Assembly (NCBI GenBank): GCA_944393405.1
Contig: CALYAC010000004.1
Span: 1-64,000, forward strand
Reading direction: 5' to 3'
DNA length: 64,000 nucleotides
From: an uncultured Clostridia bacterium
GTDB lineage: Bacteria; Bacillota_A; Clostridia; TANB77; CAG-508
Shown here: positions 53,566-62,626 of the stretch, piece by piece
How the letters are laid out: the number at the start of each line of letters is the position of its first letter
How positions within the stretch are numbered: position 1 is the stretch's first letter
Translations under genes and position numbers: made by a program
The notes under the pieces: model-generated
The model's input: the letters and a program-made list of their open reading frames with translations, nothing else
Databases searched by the model: none
What the model was told of the DNA's origin: nothing

Positions 53566-54153
53566 TTATACATAAACATATATATTTTTTATAATATTTA
53601 CTATTCCTTTAGATACTATATCTGACATTTTAATTATATTATCTATATTAGCATTTTTTAAAATATGAATGTTATTTATTGTTTGAGTTTCGTTATATAT
53701 TCCAACAATGCATTTTATATTTATATTAGAATAAAAAGAAATACTTTTATCTAACGCTTTTCCAATTTTTATATGCCCACTACTTAAATATATCTTTCCT
53801 ACTTTATTTTCTTTGCAAAGTGCAGCATCAATTGTTATTATAAATGGATTATTATATATATTATATACTTCATCAATAACATGTTTTGCATTTGAAAAGT
53901 CCAGATTTTTTTCTAGTGTTCCATATATTTTTATATATTCATTTTCCATTTTCTTTATTTTACTTCCTATAATTGGTCCTATAGAATCTCCTTTAATCCT
54001 ATCTGTACCAATGCATAGAAATACAATATTTGAAAACTTTGTTACTTTATTTTCTTCAGCTGTACTAGTAATTTCATTTTGAAATTTTAATTTAAAATTA
54101 TATGCTAATTTTTCTTCAAATTTTTTGTACTCGTTGTATTCATTAATATTCAA
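53566..54153 (-). CDS. yyaC: Spore protease YyaC (DUF1256 family)
   Basis: 195 residues. FLCIGTDRIKGDSIGPIIGSKIKK (about 47-70) is the family signature, with the ITIDAALCKENKVGKIYLSSG block (about 100-120). The family is related to the GPR protease / hydrogenase-maturation protease fold and is found in spore formers; its substrate is not known. Context: close to spoIVFB. Confidence 0.87.
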   Translation of the reverse strand: MNINEYNEYKKFEEKLAYNFKLKFQNEITSTAEENKVTKFSNIVFLCIGTDRIKGDSIGPIIGSKIKKMENEYIKIYGTLEKNLDFSNAKHVIDEVYNIYNNPFIITIDAALCKENKVGKIYLSSGHIKIGKALDKSISFYSNINIKCIVGIYNETQTINNIHILKNANIDNIIKMSDIVSKGIVNIIKNIYVYV

Positions 54154-54184
54154 TATACTACATCCTTTCTTTTATTATTGAATA

Positions 54185-54430
54185 TTATTCTTTTGTTTTA
54201 GTGATTATGATTTTTATTTTATCATCCTTACCATATTTTTTTATTATATCATTAGAAAAACTAGCTATTTCATTTGTTATAAATATTGTATTATATTTAT
54301 CTTTTATTAATTCTTTTATTTTTTTATCAGTTTCTTCTGGATTATTAAGTTTAAAAACATCAAATCCTAATCTTTCTGGCATAATAAAGTTCTTATTATC
54401 TTTTTCATACTTTATCCATGATATTTTCAT
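54185..54430 (-). CDS. Small protein resembling V-type ATP synthase subunit F
   Basis: 81 residues. The stretch YNTIFITNEIASFSNDIIKKYGKD resembles the GIIFITEEIA segment of V/A-type ATPase subunit F, and the length is near that family. There are no other V-ATPase genes in the window, so the function is unclear; it may be an unrelated protein with the same small alpha/beta fold. Confidence 0.45.
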   Translation of the reverse strand: MKISWIKYEKDNKNFIMPERLGFDVFKLNNPEETDKKIKELIKDKYNTIFITNEIASFSNDIIKKYGKDDKIKIIITKTKE

Positions 54431-54539
54431 ATTATCACCAGTATTAGTTTTTGATGTTTTTTTATAAATTATTCAATTAATTATATAAAATTATGTAATA
54501 AAAATTAGGTTTTAGATAAGATATTAAGATTTAAGTAGA

Positions 54540-55055
54540 TTATTCTTGATTGCTTTCAAGCTCTTCTTCTACCTGTTTTTTTATATCTTCATCTGAAATA
54601 TATTCTAAAGCTCTTTTATCGCTTTTTACAGCTGCTAAAGCAATTTCTTTATCTGCTCTTAATCGTTTACTTGCATATTTTAAAATAAGACCTTTGTTTG
54701 TTACAGCTGTAAGTACAACATCTCTATCATCTCTTAATCTTTCTGATGCATAATATAGCTCTTGTCCATTTATTTTTACTGCATCTAATATAACTTCTTT
54801 ATCATCTGATAACTTTTTACTAACATAACAAGCTGTCCATCCTACTTTTTTTATTGATTTTAAAACCACTTCTTTATCATTCTTCATTTTAGGGCCTGCA
54901 AACTCTAAAGCATTTCCATCTTGTTCCAATGCAGCCATTACTACCTCTTTATCATCTTTTAATCTTTCTGATACTAAATCAAGTAAACTCCCTTGCTTTT
55001 TAACCATACTTAAAACATAGTCTTTATCATCATTTTTTTCTTTATCGAATTCCAT
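54540..55055 (-). CDS. DUF4116 repeat protein
   Basis: About 171 residues of a helical repeat: units of about 25 residues with the pattern ASxRLRDDRDVVLTAVxxxG, six in number. This matches DUF4116, a repeat family of unknown role often seen in protists and some bacteria. I start at the Met 55055, since the GGAGG is within the previous ATG context at 55067. It lies 25 to 28 bases before hom in transcription order, on the same strand but downstream of it. Confidence 0.75.
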   Translation of the reverse strand: MEFDKEKNDDKDYVLSMVKKQGSLLDLVSERLKDDKEVVMAALEQDGNALEFAGPKMKNDKEVVLKSIKKVGWTACYVSKKLSDDKEVILDAVKINGQELYYASERLRDDRDVVLTAVTNKGLILKYASKRLRADKEIALAAVKSDKRALEYISDEDIKKQVEEELESNQE

Positions 55056-55080
55056 TATAGCCTCCATAATTTAATAAAAA

Positions 55081-56127
55081 TTATTGTATAATAGGTAATT
55101 TTACACTTTTTAAAATAGATAAATTAGGCTTTTCTATAGATATATCTTTCTTTTCCCATATTATTTCATTATTCATATTTTTGTTTAAACATTCTAATAT
55201 ATCAGAACAAACTGCACTTGCAGTTGGAAGCTTTCCAGCTCCTTTTCCATAGAATATAACCTCTCCTACCATGTCTCCGTTTACAAGTACTGCATTAAAA
55301 ACATCATTTACATTTGCTAATGGATTGTCTTTTTTTATTGCACAAGGACTTACAAATATTTCTATCTTTTCATCAGACACTTTCTTTGAATATCCAATTA
55401 ATTTTATAACATACCCATCTTTACTAGCCTCTTCTATTTGATCTAAAGTAATATTTTCAATTCCTTCTACTAAAATACTTTCTGGATTTATACTTACGCC
55501 ATAAGCTAGTTCTGAAAGAATACATATTTTTCTACATGCATCAATTCCTTTTATATCTGCATCTGGATTTGCCTCTGCATATCCTAATTTTTGAGCATTT
55601 TCTAATGCCTCTTTGAAGCTAATTCTATCTTCTATCATTCTTGTTAAAATGTAATTTGTTGTACCATTTAAAATTCCTACAATTTTATCTATATTATTGG
55701 CTTTCAAACACTCTTTTATAGGGTGTATTACTGGTATTCCTCCTCCAACTGAAGCTTCATATAAATATTTTACATTGTTTTCTTTAGCAATCTTTAATAA
55801 TTCTTCTCCTTTTAATGCCACTAATTCTTTATTTGATGTTACAACATTTTTTCCAGATTCCAATAATTTTTTTGTATATTCATACGCTATTGTAGCACCT
55901 CCTATAACTTCTGCTACAATACTTACTTCTTTATCATTTAATATTTTATCAAAATCATGAATTATTTTTTCTTCAAATTTATCTCCTTTAAATTCTCTAA
56001 TATCCAAAATATATTTTACATTTATTTCTTCTTTTACTTTTTTATTTATCATTTCTTTATTTTTATCGAAAACTTCTACTACTCCTGATCCAACTGTTCC
56101 ATATCCAAGTACTGCAATATTTACCAT
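55081..56127 (-). CDS. hom: Homoserine dehydrogenase without ACT domain
   Basis: It reduces aspartate semialdehyde to homoserine for threonine and methionine synthesis. 348 residues: the NAD(P) motif VAVLGYGTVGSGVVE-like (IAVLGYGTVGSGVV, 4-17), TSNKELVALKG, GGGIPVI (about 129-135), LNGTTNYILTRM and GYAEANPDADIKGIDACRK (catalytic Lys/Asp region, about 182-200). The C-terminal ACT regulatory domain found in about 430-residue forms is missing, so threonine feedback is probably absent. I start at 56127 (MVNIAVLG), just after GGAAG, rather than the longer frame at 56202. Confidence 0.93.
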   Translation of the reverse strand: MVNIAVLGYGTVGSGVVEVFDKNKEMINKKVKEEINVKYILDIREFKGDKFEEKIIHDFDKILNDKEVSIVAEVIGGATIAYEYTKKLLESGKNVVTSNKELVALKGEELLKIAKENNVKYLYEASVGGGIPVIHPIKECLKANNIDKIVGILNGTTNYILTRMIEDRISFKEALENAQKLGYAEANPDADIKGIDACRKICILSELAYGVSINPESILVEGIENITLDQIEEASKDGYVIKLIGYSKKVSDEKIEIFVSPCAIKKDNPLANVNDVFNAVLVNGDMVGEVIFYGKGAGKLPTASAVCSDILECLNKNMNNEIIWEKKDISIEKPNLSILKSVKLPIIQ

Positions 56128-56277
56128 ATATATAACTTCCTTTCCTAGCAATATTATTAATCTTATTTTCCACAATATATCATATAAATCGACACGATTC
56201 AACTTAATTTTTTACGCATTTATTAAATTATATAAACCTTTTAATATATTTTTCATAATATATTATGAGGTGATTAT

Positions 56278-56511
56278 ATGTCAAAATTAATACCATTATC
56301 TGAGCTAAAAATTGGTGAAGAAGGAATTATTAAAAGCATTAATTGTGATAATATTAAAAGGAGATTATTAGATTTAGGATTTATATCAAATACACCTATC
56401 GTACCTATATTTAAAAGTGTTTTTAATGATCCTTGTGCTTATTTAGTTAGAAATATAGTAATTGGTCTAAGAAAATCAGATGCTAAAAATATACTAGTAT
56501 TTACTAAATAG
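56278..56511 (+). CDS. feoA: FeoA family ferrous iron transport protein
   Basis: 77 residues with an SH3-like fold. LIPLSELKIGEEGIIKSI and KRRLLDLGFISNTPIVPIFKS are the family core. FeoA helps the FeoB transporter. Here it is on the opposite strand to feoB and about 2 kb from it, which is unusual. The ATG follows GAGGTG by six bases. Confidence 0.88.
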   Translation: MSKLIPLSELKIGEEGIIKSINCDNIKRRLLDLGFISNTPIVPIFKSVFNDPCAYLVRNIVIGLRKSDAKNILVFTK

Positions 56512-56567
56512 CTTATTTTGTAGTATAATATATGTATATATTTTATTAAAAGGATTGTGATTTTACT

Positions 56568-57605
56568 TTGAAAAAATTTATAGACTTAAAAAATTCATTA
56601 GATTATACAAAATTAAAAGAAGCAGCTGAAATTATACGCTTAGGAGGACTAGTTCTCTTTCCTACAGAAACAGTTTATGGTCTTGGTGCAAATGGATTAG
56701 ATGAAAATGCAGTAAAAAACATATTCAAAGCTAAAGGTAGAAGCTCTGATAATCCATTAATCTTACATATTTCAGATTTTAATATGCTAAATGATATTGT
56801 AGAAAATATATCTGATGTTGAATATAAACTTATGAAAGAATTTTGGCCTGGTCCTTTTACTATTATATTAAATAGAAAACCAGTCGTTCCCAATATAGTA
56901 ACTGCCAACTTAGATACCGTTGGAATACGTATGCCAAGTAATGAAATTGCTAATAAACTAATTTCATACTCTGGACTTCCAATAGCAGCACCTAGTGCTA
57001 ATATTTCTGGTAAACCAAGTGGTACTAATATTTCAGATATTTTTGATGAATTATCAGATAAAGTTGATTGTATTATTGATGGTGGAAATACTTTAGTAGG
57101 TTTAGAATCTACTGTAGTTAGAGTTATAGATGGCATTCCTACAATACTTCGCCCAGGAAAAATAACTCCTGAAGATATAAAAAGAGTTGTAGGAAATGTA
57201 AAAATTGATAAGCATATCTTTTCAAAATTAGAAGATGGAGAAAAAGTATTATCTCCAGGAATGAAATATAAACATTATGCCCCTGATAGTAAATGCGTAT
57301 TAGTTTATAGTGATAATAATGATTTACTTGTAAAAAAAATAAATGAAATTAGTATGTCATACAAAACTCCACTTATTCTTTCTACATCAGAAAATGTAAA
57401 AAATTATGAAAATAAATTAGTAATTGATATTGGTTCAAAATATAATTTAGATGAAATCGCCAAAAACATTTTTACAGATTTAAGAAAAGTAGACAAGTTT
57501 AATCCTGATATTGTTATAATCGAAGGAGTTAAACAGGAAGGTTTAGGATTAGCTATAATGAATAGATTAGTCCGTGCCTGCAGTCATAATTATATAGAAA
57601 TATAA
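56568..57605 (+). CDS. Threonylcarbamoyl-AMP synthase (Sua5/YwlC)
   Basis: It makes threonylcarbamoyl-AMP for the t6A modification of tRNAs reading ANN codons. The 345 residues have a YrdC domain (GGLVLFPTETVYGLGANG about 25-42; AKGRSSDNPLILHI; GIRMPSN; PIAAPSANISGKPSGT about 140-155) and a C-terminal Sua5 domain (LSPGMKYKHYAPDSKCVLV about 227-245). Start codon is TTG at 56568 with AAGGA upstream. Confidence 0.94.
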   Translation: MKKFIDLKNSLDYTKLKEAAEIIRLGGLVLFPTETVYGLGANGLDENAVKNIFKAKGRSSDNPLILHISDFNMLNDIVENISDVEYKLMKEFWPGPFTIILNRKPVVPNIVTANLDTVGIRMPSNEIANKLISYSGLPIAAPSANISGKPSGTNISDIFDELSDKVDCIIDGGNTLVGLESTVVRVIDGIPTILRPGKITPEDIKRVVGNVKIDKHIFSKLEDGEKVLSPGMKYKHYAPDSKCVLVYSDNNDLLVKKINEISMSYKTPLILSTSENVKNYENKLVIDIGSKYNLDEIAKNIFTDLRKVDKFNPDIVIIEGVKQEGLGLAIMNRLVRACSHNYIEI

Positions 57606-57634
57606 TTATCTTTGTATTTTAAGGAGGATACTAT

Positions 57635-58348
57635 ATGAATAGAAATGATGTAAAACGTATATTGTACTCATTAAAGACAGCAGAAACACAAGCTGTTATA
57701 GAATCAGTTTTGCAAAAGGTTGATAGATTAACAGATGAAAATATATCTCAAATATTATCTCAAATAGGTGATTCTGAACAAGCTATAAAAAACTATCTTG
57801 ATAATTTAATATTAGAACAAATAGTAAAAAAACATGAAGATAATCATAAAATTCCTCTAAATAAATATATTACTTATGGTTTAACAGGAAGTACAATACA
57901 TCTTCATTTGCCTATTGATTTACATGATGAAATTAATCAAAATGGAATAAATAGGACAATAGATAAATTAAATCTTTATTTATTAGATGCTATTGATCAG
58001 ATCGTAAGATTAAAACAGGAAAATTATCATGTCTTAGATAATATAGACTCTTTATATATGATTTCACCTATCTTATTAAAACGAGAATTATCTTTTTTGC
58101 AAAGTTTAGATTTTGACACTAAAACTTTTTCTAAAAAGCAACTATCTGATCCTAACTTTTTGCAAAATAACTCTGAAGCAATTCTTGCTACTAAATTGTT
58201 TGGAACAAGCAATAATGTATCATCAGCTATTATCTCCTTAGATGAAGTTTCTTCTCCAGAATGGCAGCAAAAAAAGGAAGAAGCTAAATCTAATATTCAT
58301 AAAAAAAGAATATTTATGGATGTAGATAAACAATTAGAAGAAAAATAA
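57635..58348 (+). CDS. Unknown 237-residue protein
   Basis: No family recognised. Soluble, mostly helical. A short segment THLHLPIDLHDEINQNG-like (IHLHLPIDLHDEI, about 88-100) could bind a metal by its His/Asp residues. An AAGGAGG site precedes the ATG. It lies 30 bases after sua5 on the same strand, so the two are probably co-transcribed, and it ends at a good terminator. Confidence 0.6.
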   Translation: MNRNDVKRILYSLKTAETQAVIESVLQKVDRLTDENISQILSQIGDSEQAIKNYLDNLILEQIVKKHEDNHKIPLNKYITYGLTGSTIHLHLPIDLHDEINQNGINRTIDKLNLYLLDAIDQIVRLKQENYHVLDNIDSLYMISPILLKRELSFLQSLDFDTKTFSKKQLSDPNFLQNNSEAILATKLFGTSNNVSSAIISLDEVSSPEWQQKKEEAKSNIHKKRIFMDVDKQLEEK

Positions 58349-58384
58349 ATCACACTTTTTTACGTTATAAGTGTGATTTTTATA
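58346..58384. terminator. Bidirectional terminator
   Basis: AAATCACACTT and AAGTGTGATTT with a loop, followed by T. It separates the convergent 57635 gene and feoB. Confidence 0.8.
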
Positions 58385-58393
58385 CTGCTAAAT

Positions 58394-60490
58394 CTAAATA
58401 ACTAAATTCCATATTACTGTATTTAAACAACATATTATTACTCCACAAATTGTAGGCAATATAAATGCAAGCATCATCCATTTATAACTATTTGTTTCTT
58501 TCTTTATTGTAATTAATGTAGTTGCACATGGAAAATGTAAAACTGTAAAAATCATTACATTTATTGCAGTCAACAGATTCCAACCATTTTGTAGTAAAAT
58601 ATTCCCTATTTCATAACTGCTTTCAATATCTACTAAGCTTCCTTTTCCCATATAACACATAAGTATAATAGGTAGTACAATTTCATTTGCAGGAATCCCC
58701 AATATAAATGCTGTCAATATATATCCGTCCATTCCCATACACTTAGCAAGTGTGTCTAAAAATCCAGCTATATAATTTAATATATTAATACCATATATAT
58801 TTGTATTTGCCAAAATCCAAATAACTATTCCTGCTGGAAGTGCTACCATAATTGCTCTTCCTAAAACAAACAATGTCCTATCAAATATAGATCTTATAAT
58901 TACTTTACCTACCTGTGGTTTTCTATATTGCGTAAGTTCTAATAAAAATGATGACTTTTCACCTTTTAATATTGTTTTTGATAATAAATTTGATATTAAT
59001 ATTGTCATTAATATACCAAATAATATAATGGTCATTACAGATAATGTTGCTATTAATGATCCGCTCTTTGTAGTAACTAAGCCTCCTAAAAAAATACTAG
59101 ACATTGTAATTAAAAATGGAAACCTTCCATTACATGGTACAAAAGCATTTGTTAATATAGCTATCAATCTATCTTTTTTTGACTCTATAATTCTACATCC
59201 AGTCACACCTACGCTATTACAACCAAATCCCATGCACATTGTCAAAGCCTGTTTTCCTGTAGTTCCTGCTTTTTTAAATAAACAATCTAAATTAAATGCA
59301 ATTCTTGGTAAAAAACCTATATCCTCTAATATTGTAAATAGTGGGAAAAATATCGCCATAGGTGGAAGCATTACAGATATAATCCAAGTAACAGTTCTAT
59401 ATACCCCATCTATAATTATTCCTTTTATAAATTCTGGTATATTAAAACTTTCAAATAAACTAACAATTTCTTTTTCAATTATTCCAAAAAAATTTGATAA
59501 TATTTCAGATGGATAATTTGCCCCAACTATAGTTATCCAAAGAATAATTCCTAAAAATAATAACATAATTGGAATTCCCAATACTTTAGATGTAATTATT
59601 TTATCTATTTTTTTATCTTTACTATTATAATCTTCATTTTCCAATGTAACTACATCTTTATATACATTTTCTGACATAAATATTATATTAGTAATCATTA
59701 TATTTTTAATATTATCTCTTTTTATCCCCTTATTTTTTAGTAAATCATTAACTGCTTCATCTGCTTCAATTATTTTTTTTGCATCGTTAGATAATTTATT
59801 AATTTTTAAATTTCTTTTAATATCTTCTATTATCTCTTTATCCCCATCTATTATTTTTAATGCAATCCATCTATTTAATCTTCTATCAGCAAAATTTGTT
59901 TTTTCTATTTTTTCCTTAACAATATCCACACAATCCTCTATTTCTTGTGTATATTTTATTCTTCTCGGTTTACTTTCTATTTTTTTATTACATATATCTA
60001 ATAATTTTTCTAATATTTTCTTTAATGTTTTTTTCTTTTTTGCGATTGTTCCTATAACAGGAACTCCTAATATTCTTTCAAGTTCTTTAAAATTTATATG
60101 TATTTTCTTTTTATTAGCTTCATCTAATAAATTCACGCAAACTAATACTTTATCAGATATTTCTAAAATTTGAAAAGCTAAATTTAAGCTTCTCTCTAAA
60201 CAAGTTGCATCTAGGATTACTATAATTGCATCAGAATTAGAAAAACATATTTGATTTCTAGCTATCTTTTCTTCTTCAGAATTTGACATTATAGAATATG
60301 TTCCAGGAGTATCAATTAGTTTAAATTCTGTTCCATTAAAATATGTCATTCCAACTGCATTTCCTACAGTTTTACCAGTCCAATTTCCTGTATGTTGTTT
60401 CATTCCTGTAAGTGCATTAAATATAGTAGATTTTCCAACATTAGGATTTCCCGCAATTGTTACAGTATATTTTTTATTTTCTTTATTCAT
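58394..60490 (-). CDS. feoB: Ferrous iron transport protein B
   Basis: Fe(II) importer of the cell membrane. 698 residues: N-terminal G domain (GNPNVGKSTIFNALTG about 14-29, TGNWTGKTVG, DTPGTYSI about 59-66, NLLDEA about 120), the helical switch region and about eight membrane helices after residue 290, with the gate motifs MCMGFGCNSVGVTGCRIIES (about 417-436) and VPCNGRFPFLI. The start follows GGAGG. It diverges from the rubrerythrin gene. Confidence 0.96.
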   Translation of the reverse strand: MNKENKKYTVTIAGNPNVGKSTIFNALTGMKQHTGNWTGKTVGNAVGMTYFNGTEFKLIDTPGTYSIMSNSEEEKIARNQICFSNSDAIIVILDATCLERSLNLAFQILEISDKVLVCVNLLDEANKKKIHINFKELERILGVPVIGTIAKKKKTLKKILEKLLDICNKKIESKPRRIKYTQEIEDCVDIVKEKIEKTNFADRRLNRWIALKIIDGDKEIIEDIKRNLKINKLSNDAKKIIEADEAVNDLLKNKGIKRDNIKNIMITNIIFMSENVYKDVVTLENEDYNSKDKKIDKIITSKVLGIPIMLLFLGIILWITIVGANYPSEILSNFFGIIEKEIVSLFESFNIPEFIKGIIIDGVYRTVTWIISVMLPPMAIFFPLFTILEDIGFLPRIAFNLDCLFKKAGTTGKQALTMCMGFGCNSVGVTGCRIIESKKDRLIAILTNAFVPCNGRFPFLITMSSIFLGGLVTTKSGSLIATLSVMTIILFGILMTILISNLLSKTILKGEKSSFLLELTQYRKPQVGKVIIRSIFDRTLFVLGRAIMVALPAGIVIWILANTNIYGINILNYIAGFLDTLAKCMGMDGYILTAFILGIPANEIVLPIILMCYMGKGSLVDIESSYEIGNILLQNGWNLLTAINVMIFTVLHFPCATTLITIKKETNSYKWMMLAFILPTICGVIICCLNTVIWNLVI

Positions 60491-60624
60491 CTTTCCTCCA
60501 CTCTATTATTTTTTTGCTAACTTTATAGATATATTATGCTAAAAATACACATTTTGTTCGCTTGACTTTTTCTAAATCTTATAATATATTTATATACGTA
60601 AAAGTTATTTTAGGAGGTATAATA

Positions 60625-61158
60625 ATGGAATTAAAAGGATCAAAAACAGAAGCTAATTTAAGAGCTGCTTTTTCTGGTGAATCAGAAGCAAGAAATAAAT
60701 ACACATATTTTGCAAGTGTTGCAAAAAAAGAAGGTTATGAACAAATAGCTGCAATATTTTTAGAAACAGCTGAAAATGAAAAAGAACATGCAAAATTACA
60801 TTTTAAATACCTAGAAGGTATTGGAGATACAAAATCAAACTTAGCAGATGCCGCTGCTGGTGAAAATTACGAATGGTCAGATATGTATCCAAAATTCGCT
60901 AAAGAAGCTGAAGAAGAAGGATTTATGGAAATAGCTGCAACATTCAGAGGAATTGCTGAAGTTGAAAAACATCATGAAGAAAGATATAAAAAATTATTAG
61001 AAAATGTAGAAAATGGAGAAGTTTTCAAAAAAGGAAGTATTGTTGTATGGAAATGTAGAAACTGCGGACATATCCATGTAGGATTAGAAGCTCCAACAAT
61101 CTGTCCTGTTTGTAAACATGCTCAAAGCTATTTTGAAGTTAACGCTGAAAATTATTAA
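60625..61158 (+). CDS. rbr: Rubrerythrin
   Basis: Peroxide-reducing protein of anaerobes. 177 residues: ferritin-like di-iron domain ([30 protein letters not shown], about 13-42; [14 protein letters not shown] with Exx[11 protein letters not shown]) and a C-terminal rubredoxin-like Fe site with CRNCGH (about 149-154) and CPVCKH (about 164-169). GGAGG precedes the ATG at 60625; the longer frame from 60562 has no such site. Strong promoter-like sequence (TTGACTTTTTC, TATAAT) lies at about 60562-60590. Confidence 0.96.
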   Translation: MELKGSKTEANLRAAFSGESEARNKYTYFASVAKKEGYEQIAAIFLETAENEKEHAKLHFKYLEGIGDTKSNLADAAAGENYEWSDMYPKFAKEAEEEGFMEIAATFRGIAEVEKHHEERYKKLLENVENGEVFKKGSIVVWKCRNCGHIHVGLEAPTICPVCKHAQSYFEVNAENY

Positions 61159-61179
61159 TTAATAATATAGATATTATCA

Positions 61180-61222
61180 AAAAAAGAAAATGGAAGATTA
61201 GATCCATTTTCTTTTTTTGATT
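61180..61222. terminator. Terminator of the rubrerythrin gene
   Basis: AAAGAAAATGGA and TCCATTTTCTTT with an eight-base loop, followed by seven T. Confidence 0.85.
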
Positions 61223-61315
61223 TCATTTTCTATTATTTTTTATTCTTTTTAATTTTATTATTTTATTATTATTATTTATTTCTATCCTTTTTTATTATTA
61301 TTTGTTTTACACTCT

Positions 61316-61897
61316 CTATATTATTTTATTTTCTATAAAATAATTTTCAAATCCAAATAATATTTCCTCCAATATATCTTCTCTACTAAATTCTTTATTT
61401 AATTCAAATTTCAATGAAGTAGCTATTTCTTTAATATCATCACTAAATATAACTTGATTTACATTAAATCCAATACCAATTAAAAGATATTTAATCTTTT
61501 CCCCTGAAGAAATAATCTGTGTAAGAATTCCTCCAATCTTTTTTCCATTAAAAATAACATCATTTGGCTTTTTTATATCTAATTTAATACCATATAACTT
61601 TTTTATAGCATTTGTTATAATTTTAGCAATATCAATAGTTAATGTATCTAATTGTTTTACAGTACACTTTGGATATACCACCATAGAAAAAGTTAAATTT
61701 TTAGCTTTTTCAGTATACCATTTTCTATCATGAGTTCCTATTCCATTTGTTTGATTATCTGTAATTACTACTGTTCCTTTTTCTACTTTTTTCTCTGCTA
61801 ATTCTCTTATTTTAGTTTGTGTTGAGTTTATCTCTTTAAAGTATATTATATTGTTTCCAATTATTTTTGTTTTTTTATTTAAATTTTTTTCAAACAT
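61316..61897 (-). CDS. birA: Biotin-[acetyl-CoA-carboxylase] ligase, short form
   Basis: It attaches biotin to AccB. 193 residues of the BPL/LplA fold: INSTQTKIRELAEKKVEKGTVVI, the biotinyl-AMP loop GIGTHDRKWYTEK (in place of the usual GRGRxGRxW), LDIKKPNDVIFNGKKIGGILTQ with the Lys, and LLIGIGFNVNQ. The N-terminal HTH of bifunctional BirA is absent, so it is not a repressor. The biotin loop differs from consensus (THD for GRGR), but the rest is intact. Its target, AccB, is at 7092-7538. Confidence 0.9.
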   Translation of the reverse strand: MFEKNLNKKTKIIGNNIIYFKEINSTQTKIRELAEKKVEKGTVVITDNQTNGIGTHDRKWYTEKAKNLTFSMVVYPKCTVKQLDTLTIDIAKIITNAIKKLYGIKLDIKKPNDVIFNGKKIGGILTQIISSGEKIKYLLIGIGFNVNQVIFSDDIKEIATSLKFELNKEFSREDILEEILFGFENYFIENKII

Positions 61898-62096
61898 ATT
61901 AATTAATCACCTTTTGCAGTATAACATTTTTTTATTTAAATGTCTAATTCTATTTTTTTAAGTTTTTTACATATTTTATTCTATTCTGAACATACTAATA
62001 TAAACAAATATAGTTTGTATACATTTACTTATATGTTTCTGTAATTTATTTCGTATAAATGCTATATTTTTTTCAGATTAGGAAGAGGTGAAGCTT

Positions 62097-62420
62097 GTGG
62101 CACTGGACTATAATATTATTGGTGAAAGATTAAAAAAAGCTAGAATAAACAATGGACTAACTCAGGAAAAACTCGCAGAAAAACTGGATGTTTCTATTGC
62201 TTTTCTTAGTAGAATAGAAAGAGGTAGCTCTCATATTAGTTTAAAAAGACTTAGTCAAATATGTGATATATTAGGCATTACAGAAGGTTCGATTTTAAAT
62301 GGATCTTCAAATAATTCTGACAGTTATTTATCTTCAGAATTTAATGATTTATTAAAAAATGTGCCTCCAGAAAAGCAAAAATTAATATATGAAATAGCTA
62401 AAGTTATAAATGATAATTAA
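62097..62420 (+). CDS. XRE-family helix-turn-helix regulator
   Basis: 107 residues. HTH region IGERLKKARINNGLTQEKLAEKLDVSIAFLSRIERGSSHISLKRLSQICDIL (about 6-57) is a standard Cro/CI fold; the C-terminal part is short. The start GTG at 62097 follows GAGGTG by about seven bases; a GTG at 62088 is the alternative. It stands alone and might control the nearby pflB or be an autonomous regulator. Confidence 0.88.
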   Translation: MALDYNIIGERLKKARINNGLTQEKLAEKLDVSIAFLSRIERGSSHISLKRLSQICDILGITEGSILNGSSNNSDSYLSSEFNDLLKNVPPEKQKLIYEIAKVINDN

Positions 62421-62447
62421 TATTTATTTCAATAATAGATTTATTTT

Positions 62448-62518
62448 ATAGAATATTTTTTATATTTTAGATAAAACTAAAAATATATCTAAAATATAAA
62501 AGTATTCTTTTTTTATTA
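62448..62518 (+). terminator. Terminator of the XRE gene
   Basis: TATATTTTAGAT and ATCTAAAATATA with a loop, plus AGAATA/TATTCT outer pairing, then a run of T before the pflB upstream region. Confidence 0.7.
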
Positions 62519-62626
62519 TATAAATTCCAGAAAATCCCTTTATTTTTTTCGACATTTTTGTTGATATTATATATTTTTTATGATATTATTATATGTGCTA
62601 ATTTAATTATTTTAAGGAGGTTTATT

